NCBI GenBank assembly: GCA_022451885.1
Contig: JAKUNN010000003.1
Span: 1-33,583 of the forward strand
DNA: 33,583 nucleotides
Direction: 5' to 3'
From: Dehalococcoidia bacterium
Lineage (GTDB): Bacteria; Chloroflexota; Dehalococcoidia; Tepidiformales; Tepidiformaceae
Shown here in pieces: positions 1 to 7,616 of this stretch (within the stretch, counting starts at the first letter, position 1; each line of letters opens with the position of its first letter). The notes below the pieces were generated by a model. That model made no database searches. It was not told where the DNA came from and saw only the letters and a list, made by a program, of their open reading frames with translations. Both the position numbers and the translations under genes were made by a program.

Positions 1-2
1 GT

Positions 3-260
3 AGTGCTGCTGTAATGCTGGCTCTCCTTCCAACAATTTCTTCATTTTGGATTGGAGTTTTGTACCTCCTTTTATTCGGCATTGGAACCGTTCTGTCAAT
101 GTCGCTCATCACATTAATACTTGGGATTCCATTTGCACTTACGGGATCAAGCAAAAAACTCTATGCCGGAGTTACTGGTATAGCTGGGGGACTGAGTATT
201 CTATTTGGAATCGCCTTAATGTCTGATATTGCATATGGAACAACACTAATCCCCTTTTAA
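3..260 (+). CDS. C-terminal end of a TauE/UreH-like membrane transporter (partial)
   Basis: The reading frame is open from the left edge of the window, so the ATG at 15 is probably internal and the gene starts outside. The visible 86 residues hold three hydrophobic segments (about residues 12-30, 34-48 and 56-78 counted from codon 3). The pattern LLFGIGTVLSMSLITLILG, followed by a short basic loop (SSKKLY) and a glycine-rich last helix, resembles the C-terminal end of the UreH/TauE-SafE group of cytoplasmic-membrane exporters and nickel-type transporters. The family call rests on general pattern only, since most of the protein is missing. The next gene is convergent, 60 bases away. Confidence 0.5.
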   Translation, partial: SAAVMLALLPTISSFWIGVLYLLLFGIGTVLSMSLITLILGIPFALTGSSKKLYAGVTGIAGGLSILFGIALMSDIAYGTTLIPF

Positions 261-320
261 TTCCTTTTTAAAATAGCGGCATTTTTGTCACTTTCCGTAC
301 TTCGGGTAAAAGAAAAATTC

Positions 321-1445
321 TTAATTCCTCAATCTGGAAACTTTTCTGCGCTTCCCATTCAAAAGAGAACCGATAAATGTATACCTCACTAATAGTTGAT
401 AACTAACAAAACAAATAAAAGATGTGAGTACACAAGCAATTAAAAACTCTCCTTCGGGCCACCAATCAAAATTAAATAAATAGAAGGTAATCCCACATAC
501 GACAGGTAAATGCAGAATATATGTCCAATAAGACGAATCAACTAACCAACGAATAGTCACACTCACAGAATGGATAAATCTTTCAGTTAAACCAATAAAT
601 CCTAAAGAAAGAGTTGTAGCAGCAACACCATACGAAACAAACTCCCGATCCTCACCCTTAAGACCATTCACAATACAAAAACCTATAGCTAAGAACCCAA
701 GACTTAAGAGTATGCCTATAGATTTCGTACTTTTTAATTTTTCGATCAACTCTCTGGAGTGATATAAACCATAACCGTAGAAGAAAAATGCAGCAGAATA
801 AATTAGATCAGCCCAATTTGGTGGCCAAACTGGCTTATCCTCACCACCGTTGTTGGCTCGCAGAATTAATAGCCCTATAACCACAAGTGTGAAAATTAAT
901 GGGTAGGGCGTGTAAAACCATCTCTTCCACTTTTGAAGCAAACCTTCTGCGAAAACAAAATTCACCTTCTTCTGAAAAAACTGCACAAAGGCCACAAGCA
1001 AATAAAAGAAGAGTAAATAGTAGATAAACCAGAGATGCCAAAAACTGAAGAAAACATCGCTATTCAAAGGTTTTATCAAATTATAGTTACCTATATAGCC
1101 GTAGTTAAAAATACCTACCATTATGAAGTGCATAGCCACTCCAAAAATAATCAAGGGAAGGACAATTCTTTTAAAGCGGTCCCTATAAAAATAGGTAAAA
1201 GAACGTCGTGCAAGTACAAGATTTGCAAAAAATCCAGCTAGCAGAAAAAAGACGGGCATGCGCCAAACATGGATAAACTCAAATAAGGCGTAGAGCGGCT
1301 CAGAAAAATTATCTCCATAAACAAAATAGCTATTCTGTGGCCAAGCACCTAAAGCAAAGTAAGGGAGAGTTGCATGCAAAACTATGCCAAGCAACATTGC
1401 AAAAGCTCTTAATCCATCTAACCCATGATACCGAACATCATTCAT
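321..1445 (-). CDS. Acyltransferase-3 / OpgC-like multi-pass membrane protein
   Basis: This 374-residue protein begins with the HGLDGLRAFAMLLGIVLHA signature of the acyltransferase-3 family, with His24 in the place of the conserved catalytic histidine. The second signature, RMPVFFLLAGFFA, follows at about residues 62-74. Roughly ten hydrophobic segments cover the rest, and a basic tail (KRRKVSRLR) ends the protein. The family transfers acyl groups such as acetyl or succinyl to extracytoplasmic sugars, glycans or lipids; OpgC, the glucan succinyltransferase, is the nearest named type by general layout. The substrate cannot be read from the sequence. Length is normal for the family. The gene stands alone: the lipoprotein gene upstream is divergent and the transporter end downstream is convergent. 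No convincing ribosome binding site precedes the ATG. Confidence 0.85.
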   Translation of the reverse strand: MNDVRYHGLDGLRAFAMLLGIVLHATLPYFALGAWPQNSYFVYGDNFSEPLYALFEFIHVWRMPVFFLLAGFFANLVLARRSFTYFYRDRFKRIVLPLIIFGVAMHFIMVGIFNYGYIGNYNLIKPLNSDVFFSFWHLWFIYYLLFFYLLVAFVQFFQKKVNFVFAEGLLQKWKRWFYTPYPLIFTLVVIGLLILRANNGGEDKPVWPPNWADLIYSAAFFFYGYGLYHSRELIEKLKSTKSIGILLSLGFLAIGFCIVNGLKGEDREFVSYGVAATTLSLGFIGLTERFIHSVSVTIRWLVDSSYWTYILHLPVVCGITFYLFNFDWWPEGEFLIACVLTSFICFVSYQLLVRYTFIGSLLNGKRRKVSRLRN

Positions 1446-1495
1446 TACATTAGGACACCATATCCCTGTGAGTTATTAAAAGTTACGATCACCCG

Positions 1496-1921
1496 ATGAA
1501 GCAACCAGTAAGAATGGTAATAACAAGTACTACTTTTCTAATTCTGCTCCTTTGTAGCTCATGTATAGTTCCCTATTCAGAAAACAGTCCTCCGCCTACT
1601 ACAACTCCCCCGATCACAAACACAAACTATGGACCTGATGTTAGACATGTCTTTTTGACGGCATGTGAAAGTGCCAAAAATCGTGAATGGATTTCCCTAG
1701 ATTTCGCCCAGGAAAAATTTATTAAAGTATACGACCATCTTTGGAACAATTTAGAAGGAAATTGTTTATTTTTTCTAGAATGTATAGAAGAACATTTGAC
1801 CCAAGAAGAATTTATTAACTATCCAAATTTTAAATATCCAAATTCGGTAAAAGGAATGGAGACTTGCATACAACAAGTCAATGAAAGGCCAGACTGGCAA
1901 CAAGAAGAGTCAGGAATATGA
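1496..1921 (+). CDS. Putative small lipoprotein of unknown function
   Basis: The 141-residue product starts with two basic residues, a hydrophobic core (about residues 8-20) and CSSC, where the second Cys (about residue 23) could be lipidated. The residue at -3 is Cys rather than the usual Leu, so the lipobox is imperfect. A proline- and threonine-rich linker (about residues 30-43) follows, then a charged, mainly helical domain with several further cysteines. I do not recognise the family. The domain does not look enzymatic, and a cell-surface role is only inferred from the signal. An in-frame Met at residue 7 is an alternative start. The gene ends 11 bases from the convergent Rieske ferredoxin gene. 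Confidence 0.6.
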   Translation: MKQPVRMVITSTTFLILLLCSSCIVPYSENSPPPTTTPPITNTNYGPDVRHVFLTACESAKNREWISLDFAQEKFIKVYDHLWNNLEGNCLFFLECIEEHLTQEEFINYPNFKYPNSVKGMETCIQQVNERPDWQQEESGI

Positions 1922-1932
1922 TCAAGAACTAA

Positions 1933-2328
1933 TTAACCCTGGTTCCTATCACCAATCAGTCGGAAAGCTGGAGGTTCCGGTTTTGTATACTGCACTTCGA
2001 TTTTTCCCTCACGAATTCGTAAAGGAAATGTCACTAAAGGCTGAAGCAGCCATTCGCTAGATTCCTCACCACTAGTTACATCAAATTTTGCACCGTGGCG
2101 AGAACATTCAATTTCCCACCCAATCAATCTTCCTAGCCCTAAAGGGGCATTGTCATGAGTACAAAGGTTTTGAATAGCATAATATTGTCCTTCAGAATTA
2201 CAGATCAAGATGCTATCTCCTTCAATTGCAACTTCTGCAACTTCGTTTGGCCGAAGCATATCCTCATCTCCGACAGCAACAAATGGTATGTCTGGAGAGA
2301 CACTGCTATCTTCTAAACATTCACTCAT
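1933..2328 (-). CDS. Rieske-type [2Fe-2S] ferredoxin
   Basis: This 131-residue protein carries a complete Rieske cluster site: C56-T-H58 in the first loop and C75-S-R-H78 in the second, with the usual spacing and the following G-x-x-F-D-x-x-S-G stretch. It has no signal peptide or membrane helix, so it is a soluble cytoplasmic ferredoxin of the kind that feeds electrons to Rieske oxygenases; NirD-like small subunits look similar. Its first codons overlap the end of the upstream membrane-protein gene by 8 bases, so the two are probably translated together. AGGGGA lies 10 bases before the ATG. The tandem flavin monooxygenases are divergent to this pair. A Rieske oxygenase sits about 14 kb away at 16401-18041 and is a possible partner by inference. 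Confidence 0.9.
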   Translation of the reverse strand: MSECLEDSSVSPDIPFVAVGDEDMLRPNEVAEVAIEGDSILICNSEGQYYAIQNLCTHDNAPLGLGRLIGWEIECSRHGAKFDVTSGEESSEWLLQPLVTFPLRIREGKIEVQYTKPEPPAFRLIGDRNQG

Positions 2329-2542
2329 TTTCTGTAATTCCCCTCGTGCGAAGCCATTGAAAAGCTTGAAAACATAAAGTAGCCACTATCAGTAAGGCAC
2401 CGACTAATGCAAGCAATCCTATACCCGCAACCACTGTAGAACCAAAAAATGATCCTGTCGCATCCAAGATAAAAGGCATGCCAATTCCTATAATTAATAA
2501 AATGAAAACTATTGCCACAAGGAAGGCAGGATTCGAAAACAT
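2321..2542 (-). CDS. Small two-helix membrane protein
   Basis: With the start chosen here (MFSNPAFLVAIVFIL) the product has 73 residues and two hydrophobic segments (about residues 5-22 and 34-57), ending in a charged tail (RTRGITENE). In-frame starts exist further upstream (ATG at 2578, GTG at 2587), but none has a clear ribosome binding site. The shorter form begins just before the first helix. I do not recognise the family. The 8-base overlap with the Rieske ferredoxin suggests that the pair is co-expressed and that the protein could dock the ferredoxin at the membrane, which is a guess from position only. Confidence 0.55.
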   Translation of the reverse strand: MFSNPAFLVAIVFILLIIGIGMPFILDATGSFFGSTVVAGIGLLALVGALLIVATLCFQAFQWLRTRGITENE

Positions 2543-2604
2543 AAAAAAACTGTAACCGGATTTTGATTCAAGAACCATACAAATCACTGTTTTACTAATA
2601 ACAC

Positions 2605-2633
2605 TTGGCGATTCGTCAACAAAATTCTAAAAT
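2605..2633 (+). promoter_or_regulatory. Putative sigma-70-type promoter for the tandem monooxygenase genes
   Basis: TTGGCG at 2605-2610 matches the -35 consensus at four of six positions, and TAAAAT at 2628-2633 matches the -10 consensus at five of six. The spacer is exactly 17 bases. Transcription would start near 2640, giving a leader of about 20 bases that contains only the strong ribosome binding site of the next gene. This placement argues against the in-frame TTG at 2605 as a start codon, because it would lie inside the -35 box. Confidence 0.45.
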
Positions 2634-2650
2634 AAGTCTCCAAACAATTC

Positions 2651-2656
2651 GGAGGG
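2651..2656 (+). promoter_or_regulatory. Ribosome binding site fixing the start at 2662
   Basis: GGAGGG lies five bases before the ATG at 2662. It is a near-perfect Shine-Dalgarno sequence and selects this start over the in-frame TTG 57 bases upstream. The resulting N-terminus, MVQQEIL, also lines up with that of the neighbouring paralogue, MVRQELK. Confidence 0.85.
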
Positions 2657-2661
2657 AAGCA

Positions 2662-3885
2662 ATGGTCCAACAAGAAATTCTTGATAAGAGTGCGGAATTA
2701 TCAAAAACACCGATTCTAGATCGTATAGAAAATATTAAAGAAGAGCTTACTGAAATTGGTAATGAAGCTCAAAAGATCAGACGGCTACCTGACTGGGGTA
2801 GTAATACTCTCGCCGATGCCGGGCTCTATCGGCATACTATGCCAACCGAGTTAGGTGGCGAAGATATGCTTGCCCGAAAACAAATCGAAGTTATTGAAGC
2901 AACGGCAGCAATCGATGGTTCAGTGGGTTGGTGTGTACAAATTAATTCAGAAATTAACGCATTAATATTACGCCAAATGGAACTAGGCCTAGCCCATGAA
3001 ATTGCTGATGATTGGTACATGCTTGTTTGCTCCGGCCTAGGAAGTCCTAATGGTCCATTCCCGGGAAGAGAAGCGACTCGAGCAGGTAGCGGATGGGATG
3101 TTAAATATCAAGGAGCATTCGCGAGCGGAAGTTATAACGCAACTTGGAATTTAATTCTCACTGGTGAGACTATGGACCCAGCTACAGGGAAGCAAGCAGA
3201 AGCAGCTTTTATGGTGCCTCGAGGTGAATTTGAGGTTGTAGATACCTGGAATATGGCAGGATTAAGGGGTTCAGGTAGTCATGATGTTCGTATAGTCGGA
3301 CATATACCCGAAGAACACACCCTGCCTCAAGATGCTCTTGCCTCGACAACAACATGGGAAAATCCAACCCATCGTAATCCAGCACAAGTTCCTTATAACA
3401 AGGCTGCAGTAGCACTTGGCATTGCACGAGGAGCGATGGATGAGTTTATAAAACTTGCGACCCATAAAACCCCATGGATGTCTGGTTCCCTGTTAAAAGA
3501 CCAGCCCGAAGCATACATTCGTTTAGCTGAAAATGAGGCAAATTGGATGGCAGCACGTGCTTTCTTGATGGAAGCACAAGAGCAAATTGAAGAAAACTTA
3601 GGCCCTCTGGAAGGTGGAAGAAGTGTACCAGAGTGGGAATTTGGAAGACGGGGGTTACTCTCTTCAACACATGCTGCTCAAGCAAGCCGAGTGATTGTCG
3701 ATAACATTCATAACCTTGCAGGAACAACTGCCAGCCGAATGAATCATCCACTAGAACGCAAGTTGCGCGATTCACATCAGGCAGCTGCACACGGTGGTGT
3801 TAGCTGGCGTCATTATGGTGCTCTTGGCAAAACAATGCTAGGTGAGGATCCACCTGAAACATATCGAACGGTAAAACGAGCCTAG
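2662..3885 (+). CDS. Acyl-CoA-dehydrogenase-fold flavin monooxygenase, paralogue 1
   Basis: The 407-residue product belongs to the acyl-CoA dehydrogenase superfamily and most resembles the oxygenase components of two-component (group D) flavin monooxygenases such as HsaA or the C2 component of hydroxyphenylacetate hydroxylase. Conserved blocks shared with the two paralogues in this window are GSVGWCVQINSEIN, SGSYNATW, DTWNMAGLRGSGSHDVR, FIKLATHKTPW, and near the end HPLERKLRDSHQAAAHGG. The RD-x-H-x5-H pattern lies where this family keeps its catalytic histidine. Such enzymes use reduced flavin and O2 to hydroxylate aromatic or related substrates in the cytoplasm and need a separate flavin reductase. 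An acyl-CoA dehydrogenase role is less likely but cannot be excluded. The second paralogue follows after two bases, so the two are co-transcribed. Confidence 0.82.
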   Translation: MVQQEILDKSAELSKTPILDRIENIKEELTEIGNEAQKIRRLPDWGSNTLADAGLYRHTMPTELGGEDMLARKQIEVIEATAAIDGSVGWCVQINSEINALILRQMELGLAHEIADDWYMLVCSGLGSPNGPFPGREATRAGSGWDVKYQGAFASGSYNATWNLILTGETMDPATGKQAEAAFMVPRGEFEVVDTWNMAGLRGSGSHDVRIVGHIPEEHTLPQDALASTTTWENPTHRNPAQVPYNKAAVALGIARGAMDEFIKLATHKTPWMSGSLLKDQPEAYIRLAENEANWMAARAFLMEAQEQIEENLGPLEGGRSVPEWEFGRRGLLSSTHAAQASRVIVDNIHNLAGTTASRMNHPLERKLRDSHQAAAHGGVSWRHYGALGKTMLGEDPPETYRTVKRA

Positions 3886-3887
3886 GA

Positions 3888-5114
3888 GTGGTTCGACAAG
3901 AACTGAAGGACCGCATCGCCACCCTTCAGAAAACTCCGATGCTTGATCGCATTGAAAATATGCGGGAAATGCTCGTTTCTGCTGCTGATGAAGCGCAAGA
4001 AATTCGACGCCTACCGGAATGGGCAGCAAAAGAAATGATTGATGCTGGCCTATATCGCTTTGCAATGCCTGCAGAACTCGCAGGTGAGGATTTTCTTGCA
4101 AAAGAACAAATTGAAACACTCGAAGCAACAGCAGCAATTGATGGCTCAATTGGCTGGTGTGTTTCAATTAATTCTGAGATCAATTCGTTAGTACTTAGAA
4201 AAATACCCTTAGACCTTGCAGAAAAAATCTGCGATGACTGGAACATGCTAGTCTGCTCAGGCCAAGGTTATGCAAATGGCCCCAATCCTGGTCGTGAAGC
4301 ACATCGTGAAGGAGAAGGATGGCAACTGACCTACCAAGGCTCCTTCGCAAGCGGCTGTCATAACGCAACTTATGCTATGGTCTTCGATTCTGTTGGAGTA
4401 CCTGATAAAACAACAGGGGAAACCGCCGAAGCATCATGGGTGATTCCTCAGGGTGAATTCGAAATCATCGATACTTGGGACATGGCAGGACTCCGTGGAA
4501 CCGGTAGTCATGATGTTCGTATTGAGCAATATGTTCCACCAGAACATGTTTTACCACTTGATGCATTAGATTCATCAGATTTATGGGAAAACCCAACATA
4601 TCGAAATCCTGCACAAGTCCCTTACAACAAAGGAGCCGTCGGTCTCGGAATAGCCCGAGGTGTCATGGACGAATTCATAAAACTTGCGACACATAAAACT
4701 CCCTGGGGTTCGGGAACATTGTTGAAAGAGCAACCAGAGGCGTACATCCGTATCGGTGAAGCTGAGGCAACCTACCAAGCAGCCCGCGCATTTCTAATTA
4801 ATAGCCAAGAACGAGTCGAGGAATATTTAGGTCCCTTAAAAGGTGGTCACTCAGAACCATCTACAGAACTTGCACAATTGGCACTTCTCTCGTCTACTCA
4901 TGCAGCACAAGCAATGAGGCATGTAGTAGATACTATCCACAATACCGCCGGAACAACTGCGAGTCGTATGAGCCATCCATTAGAACGAAAACTACGTGAT
5001 GCACACCAAGCGGCCTCACACGGTGCAATAAGTTATCGCAATTATGGCAATGTCGGAAAAACGTTACTTGGGGAAGAACCTCCACAACTTTTAACCAAAG
5101 TTAATCGAGCCTAA
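3888..5114 (+). CDS. Acyl-CoA-dehydrogenase-fold flavin monooxygenase, paralogue 2
   Basis: This 408-residue protein is collinear with paralogue 1 and shares all of its conserved blocks: GSIGWCVSINSEIN, SGCHNATY, DTWDMAGLRGTGSHDVR, NPAQVPYNKGAVGLGIARG, and HPLERKLRDAHQAASHG. It probably acts as an oxygenase component taking reduced flavin from a reductase. The start is GTG at 3888, two bases after the stop of paralogue 1. The only purine-rich motif, AGGAG at 3884-3888, overlaps the start codon and is too close to work as a normal ribosome binding site, so translation is probably coupled to the upstream gene. Alignment of MVRQEL with MVQQEI supports the start. The tandem pair looks like a local duplication, and the two subunits could form a hetero-oligomer. 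Confidence 0.82.
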   Translation: MVRQELKDRIATLQKTPMLDRIENMREMLVSAADEAQEIRRLPEWAAKEMIDAGLYRFAMPAELAGEDFLAKEQIETLEATAAIDGSIGWCVSINSEINSLVLRKIPLDLAEKICDDWNMLVCSGQGYANGPNPGREAHREGEGWQLTYQGSFASGCHNATYAMVFDSVGVPDKTTGETAEASWVIPQGEFEIIDTWDMAGLRGTGSHDVRIEQYVPPEHVLPLDALDSSDLWENPTYRNPAQVPYNKGAVGLGIARGVMDEFIKLATHKTPWGSGTLLKEQPEAYIRIGEAEATYQAARAFLINSQERVEEYLGPLKGGHSEPSTELAQLALLSSTHAAQAMRHVVDTIHNTAGTTASRMSHPLERKLRDAHQAASHGAISYRNYGNVGKTLLGEEPPQLLTKVNRA

Positions 5115-5140
5115 CGGGATTCTTAGTCTCTTAATATGTG

Positions 5141-6328
5141 TTAACAAGCCTCAAAAAGAGATGCGAACCCTTGTCCACCACCAACACACATTGTAACAAT
5201 CCCATAACGCTTTCCAGAACGTCTTAACTGGCGTATTAAAGAACCAGTCATTCGAGAACCAGTCATACCAAATGGATGACCAATAGAAATGGAACCACCC
5301 ATCGGATTCAGCTTTTCATTAGGAATTTGAAGAACACGCTGACAATGTAAAAGCTGTGCAGCAAATGCCTCATTTAACTCAATAATGTCAATGTCATTCA
5401 TGGTTAAACCATGCCTCTTAAGAAGCTTTGGGACTGCCACAACTGGGCCAATGCCCATCTCTTCAGGACCACAACCTGCTACAGCACTGCCCCGATATAT
5501 AGCCAACGGTTCAATATTAAGCTGCTTAGCACGTTCCGAACTCATGAGTAATGTTGCTGAAGCTCCATCGGAAAGCTGTGAAGCATTTCCTGCCGTTACC
5601 GTCCCATCCTCTTTAAAAACAGGCTTTAATTTTTGTAACCCCTCCAATGTAGTTGAAGGTCGATTACACTCATCTTGATCAACCACCCATTCTTCCTCAA
5701 AGGGATCGCCATCTTTCGGCTGCACGTTTCTAGTTACAGACATAGGTGCTATTTCTTCAGCTATAAAACCCTGCTCAACTGCTGCTGCATATCGCTGTTG
5801 GCTTTGCAAAGAATAAACATCCTGATCCTCTCGTGAAACATCGTATCTTTCGGCAACAATCTCGGCAGTAATTCCCATTGGATAGTAGAGACCTGGAAAA
5901 CGTTCACGAGCACGTTTATGGACCATACGTGTTTTATTTTGTGACCCATCCTGAATCATTGTGATTGTCTCAACACCACCACCAATCGCTACATCAGCAC
6001 CATTATTAATAATCTGATCCGCAGCCATCATCACCGCCTGAGAACCTGACGAGCAAAATCTGTTCACTGTTGTAGCAGCAGCACTTTGCGGGATACCGGC
6101 ATTCATTGATGCAATCCGAGCCATATTCATACCCATACACCCTTCGGGATGCCCACAGCCAATAATGACATCTTCAATTTCAGACGGATCAAGTTCTGGA
6201 TGCTCTTCTATAACTGCCTCCAAGACATGGGATGTGTAATCAACTGGCTCCGTTATATTGAAAGAACCTCGGTGCGCTTTTGTTAAACCTGTTCGTAAAC
6301 TACCTACAATTACTGCTTCTCTTGCCAT
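5141..6328 (-). CDS. Thiolase (acetyl-CoA acyltransferase)
   Basis: The 395-residue product is a full-length thiolase with all expected catalytic residues: nucleophilic Cys92 in VNRFCSSGSQA, the NEAFA motif at 319-323, His351 in GGSISIGHPFGMTGSRM, and Cys381 in TMCVGGGQG. Numbering is close to that of classical biosynthetic thiolases. It condenses two acetyl-CoA units or cleaves 3-oxoacyl-CoA in the cytoplasm; sequence alone does not separate the two directions. The start at 6328 is chosen because GGGGGA lies six bases upstream and MAREAVIVG is the usual thiolase N-terminus. A frame extension to 6385 lacks such support. The gene converges on the monooxygenase pair with a 26-base gap and could process ring-cleavage or beta-oxidation products. 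Confidence 0.93.
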   Translation of the reverse strand: MAREAVIVGSLRTGLTKAHRGSFNITEPVDYTSHVLEAVIEEHPELDPSEIEDVIIGCGHPEGCMGMNMARIASMNAGIPQSAAATTVNRFCSSGSQAVMMAADQIINNGADVAIGGGVETITMIQDGSQNKTRMVHKRARERFPGLYYPMGITAEIVAERYDVSREDQDVYSLQSQQRYAAAVEQGFIAEEIAPMSVTRNVQPKDGDPFEEEWVVDQDECNRPSTTLEGLQKLKPVFKEDGTVTAGNASQLSDGASATLLMSSERAKQLNIEPLAIYRGSAVAGCGPEEMGIGPVVAVPKLLKRHGLTMNDIDIIELNEAFAAQLLHCQRVLQIPNEKLNPMGGSISIGHPFGMTGSRMTGSLIRQLRRSGKRYGIVTMCVGGGQGFASLFEAC

Positions 6329-6399
6329 AAAATCCCCCTTTTCGACTAGCAGCTTCATAGTATGACACTTGCGAAAGGTCAACAATGACTATCAATAGA

Positions 6400-6879
6400 C
6401 TAGCCTTTTAAAGCAGAATTTTTTGTATTATCCCAAGTAACTACCCGATCTGGAGTAAAAACAACCCAGCGACGAGTACGTCCGGACGCGGAGCCCGAGT
6501 GGCGTGGCGGCTTTCCATTTTCACTTGGGCTTGAATACTTTTCACCCATTTGTAAACGTGCCTCTTCAAGATATGGATCATTCATTTCTGCATCTACATC
6601 TTCAAGTACAATCGCGGTCCCTTGTAACATCGCACCCTGAAGCTCATGGTACAACTCATTACGATCTACTATGACCGTTGCATTTGGATTACGTCGTAAA
6701 TTTCGAACCTTTTGACCTCGACAAAGTGTATACACTTTTCCATCAGCCCAACCATAGACAAGTGGTGTGACATTAATACGGCCACCAGGGCTAAAAGTAG
6801 CTATACGCATATGTACACAGGTCTTCATAAAATTATCAAGTTCGTCTGGGGTCATTGCTAATTCAGATGGCAAGGGCAT
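6400..6879 (-). CDS. PPOX-type FMN/F420-binding split-barrel protein 1
   Basis: The 159-residue product has the pyridoxamine-phosphate-oxidase-like split barrel: MRIATFSPGGRINVTPLVYGWADGK, then RNLRRNPNATVIVD, then the GTAIVLED strand. This family contains flavin or F420 reductases, oxidases and haem-binding members, and the cofactor cannot be fixed here. The start at 6879 is supported by GGAG seven bases upstream; an in-frame Met at 6912 has none. The gene lies directly upstream of the thiolase gene (71 bases) on the same strand and is divergent from a second PPOX-type gene at 7044. A role in supplying reduced flavin to the nearby two-component monooxygenases is possible but unproven. The C-terminal part contains a basic stretch, SGRTRRWVVFTPDRVV. 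Confidence 0.78.
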   Translation of the reverse strand: MPLPSELAMTPDELDNFMKTCVHMRIATFSPGGRINVTPLVYGWADGKVYTLCRGQKVRNLRRNPNATVIVDRNELYHELQGAMLQGTAIVLEDVDAEMNDPYLEEARLQMGEKYSSPSENGKPPRHSGSASGRTRRWVVFTPDRVVTWDNTKNSALKG

Positions 6880-7043
6880 AATCACACTCCGAAAAAATAC
6901 TTCGCTAACCATACTTACTGCAAAGAAAACGATCTATATGCAGAATTGTTATAAGAACATTCCTTTAAAAACATGCTTGCTATCTCTACTAAGTCCCAGA
7001 TACCCTAACCGTCAGAGATACTTTATAAATAAGGAAGTAAAAA

Positions 7044-7616
7044 ATGGCAGATCCAACAAAAGACCATGAAATAGTTTCGTGGTATCCGCTAGACGATGAT
7101 GTACGAGAGGAACTGCTTACAACAGCTAGGGAAGCTGTTCTAAATTGGACAACAAAAGATGGCTGGGCTGTGGGTGTTATGCACGGTTATTACTGGGGAA
7201 AAGGTTCGATCTGGATGACTGCCGCTTCACATCGACACCGAATGTCTGCATTGCGACGTGATCCTCGCTGTTCTGTAGTGATAACAAGTACCGGTACCCA
7301 TTTAGGCCTCGGTAAAACACTTACAATTAAGGGCCGCTGCATCATGCATGAGGACCGAGAAACCAAAGATTGGTTCTATCATCAACTAGCATGGCGCCCC
7401 GGTGCAGATCCTGAACAAGCAGCAAATTTTGAGAAAATGCTCGACTCTCCTCTACGGGTTGTAATGGAAATAGTTCCAGAAAAATGGATAACCTTTGACG
7501 GAGCAAAAATGGCTAAGGATACCGCGGGAATACTGACTGATGAAGAGCGTGGACCAATGCTTTCAAGTGATGCTGAACGCCTGCCTACTGAGATGGCAAA
7601 AAGAGGAATTGACTAA
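7044..7616 (+). CDS. PPOX-type FMN/F420-binding split-barrel protein 2
   Basis: This 190-residue protein has the split-barrel signature WTTKDGWAVGVMHGYYWGKGSIWMTA, followed by HRHRMSALRRDPRCSVVITS and the strand LTIKGRCIMHED. It is related to PPOX protein 1 only at fold level. An AAGGAAG ribosome binding site lies seven bases before the ATG. The gene is divergent from PPOX protein 1, with a 164-base region between them that probably holds both promoters. The final four bases overlap the convergent membrane-protein gene. Its cofactor (FMN, F420 or haem) and substrate are not visible in the sequence. Like its neighbour, it is a candidate flavin-handling partner for the monooxygenases at 2662-5114. 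Confidence 0.78.
   Translation: MADPTKDHEIVSWYPLDDDVREELLTTAREAVLNWTTKDGWAVGVMHGYYWGKGSIWMTAASHRHRMSALRRDPRCSVVITSTGTHLGLGKTLTIKGRCIMHEDRETKDWFYHQLAWRPGADPEQAANFEKMLDSPLRVVMEIVPEKWITFDGAKMAKDTAGILTDEERGPMLSSDAERLPTEMAKRGID

Noticed and set aside
2605-2661. In-frame TTG start extending monooxygenase 1 by 19 residues
   Set aside because: The TTG falls in the probable -35 box, the paralogues do not have the extension, and the strong GGAGG site belongs to the ATG at 2662.
2983-2992. CTAGGCCTAG palindrome in monooxygenase 1
   Set aside because: A ten-base palindrome inside coding sequence is expected by chance several times in this window.
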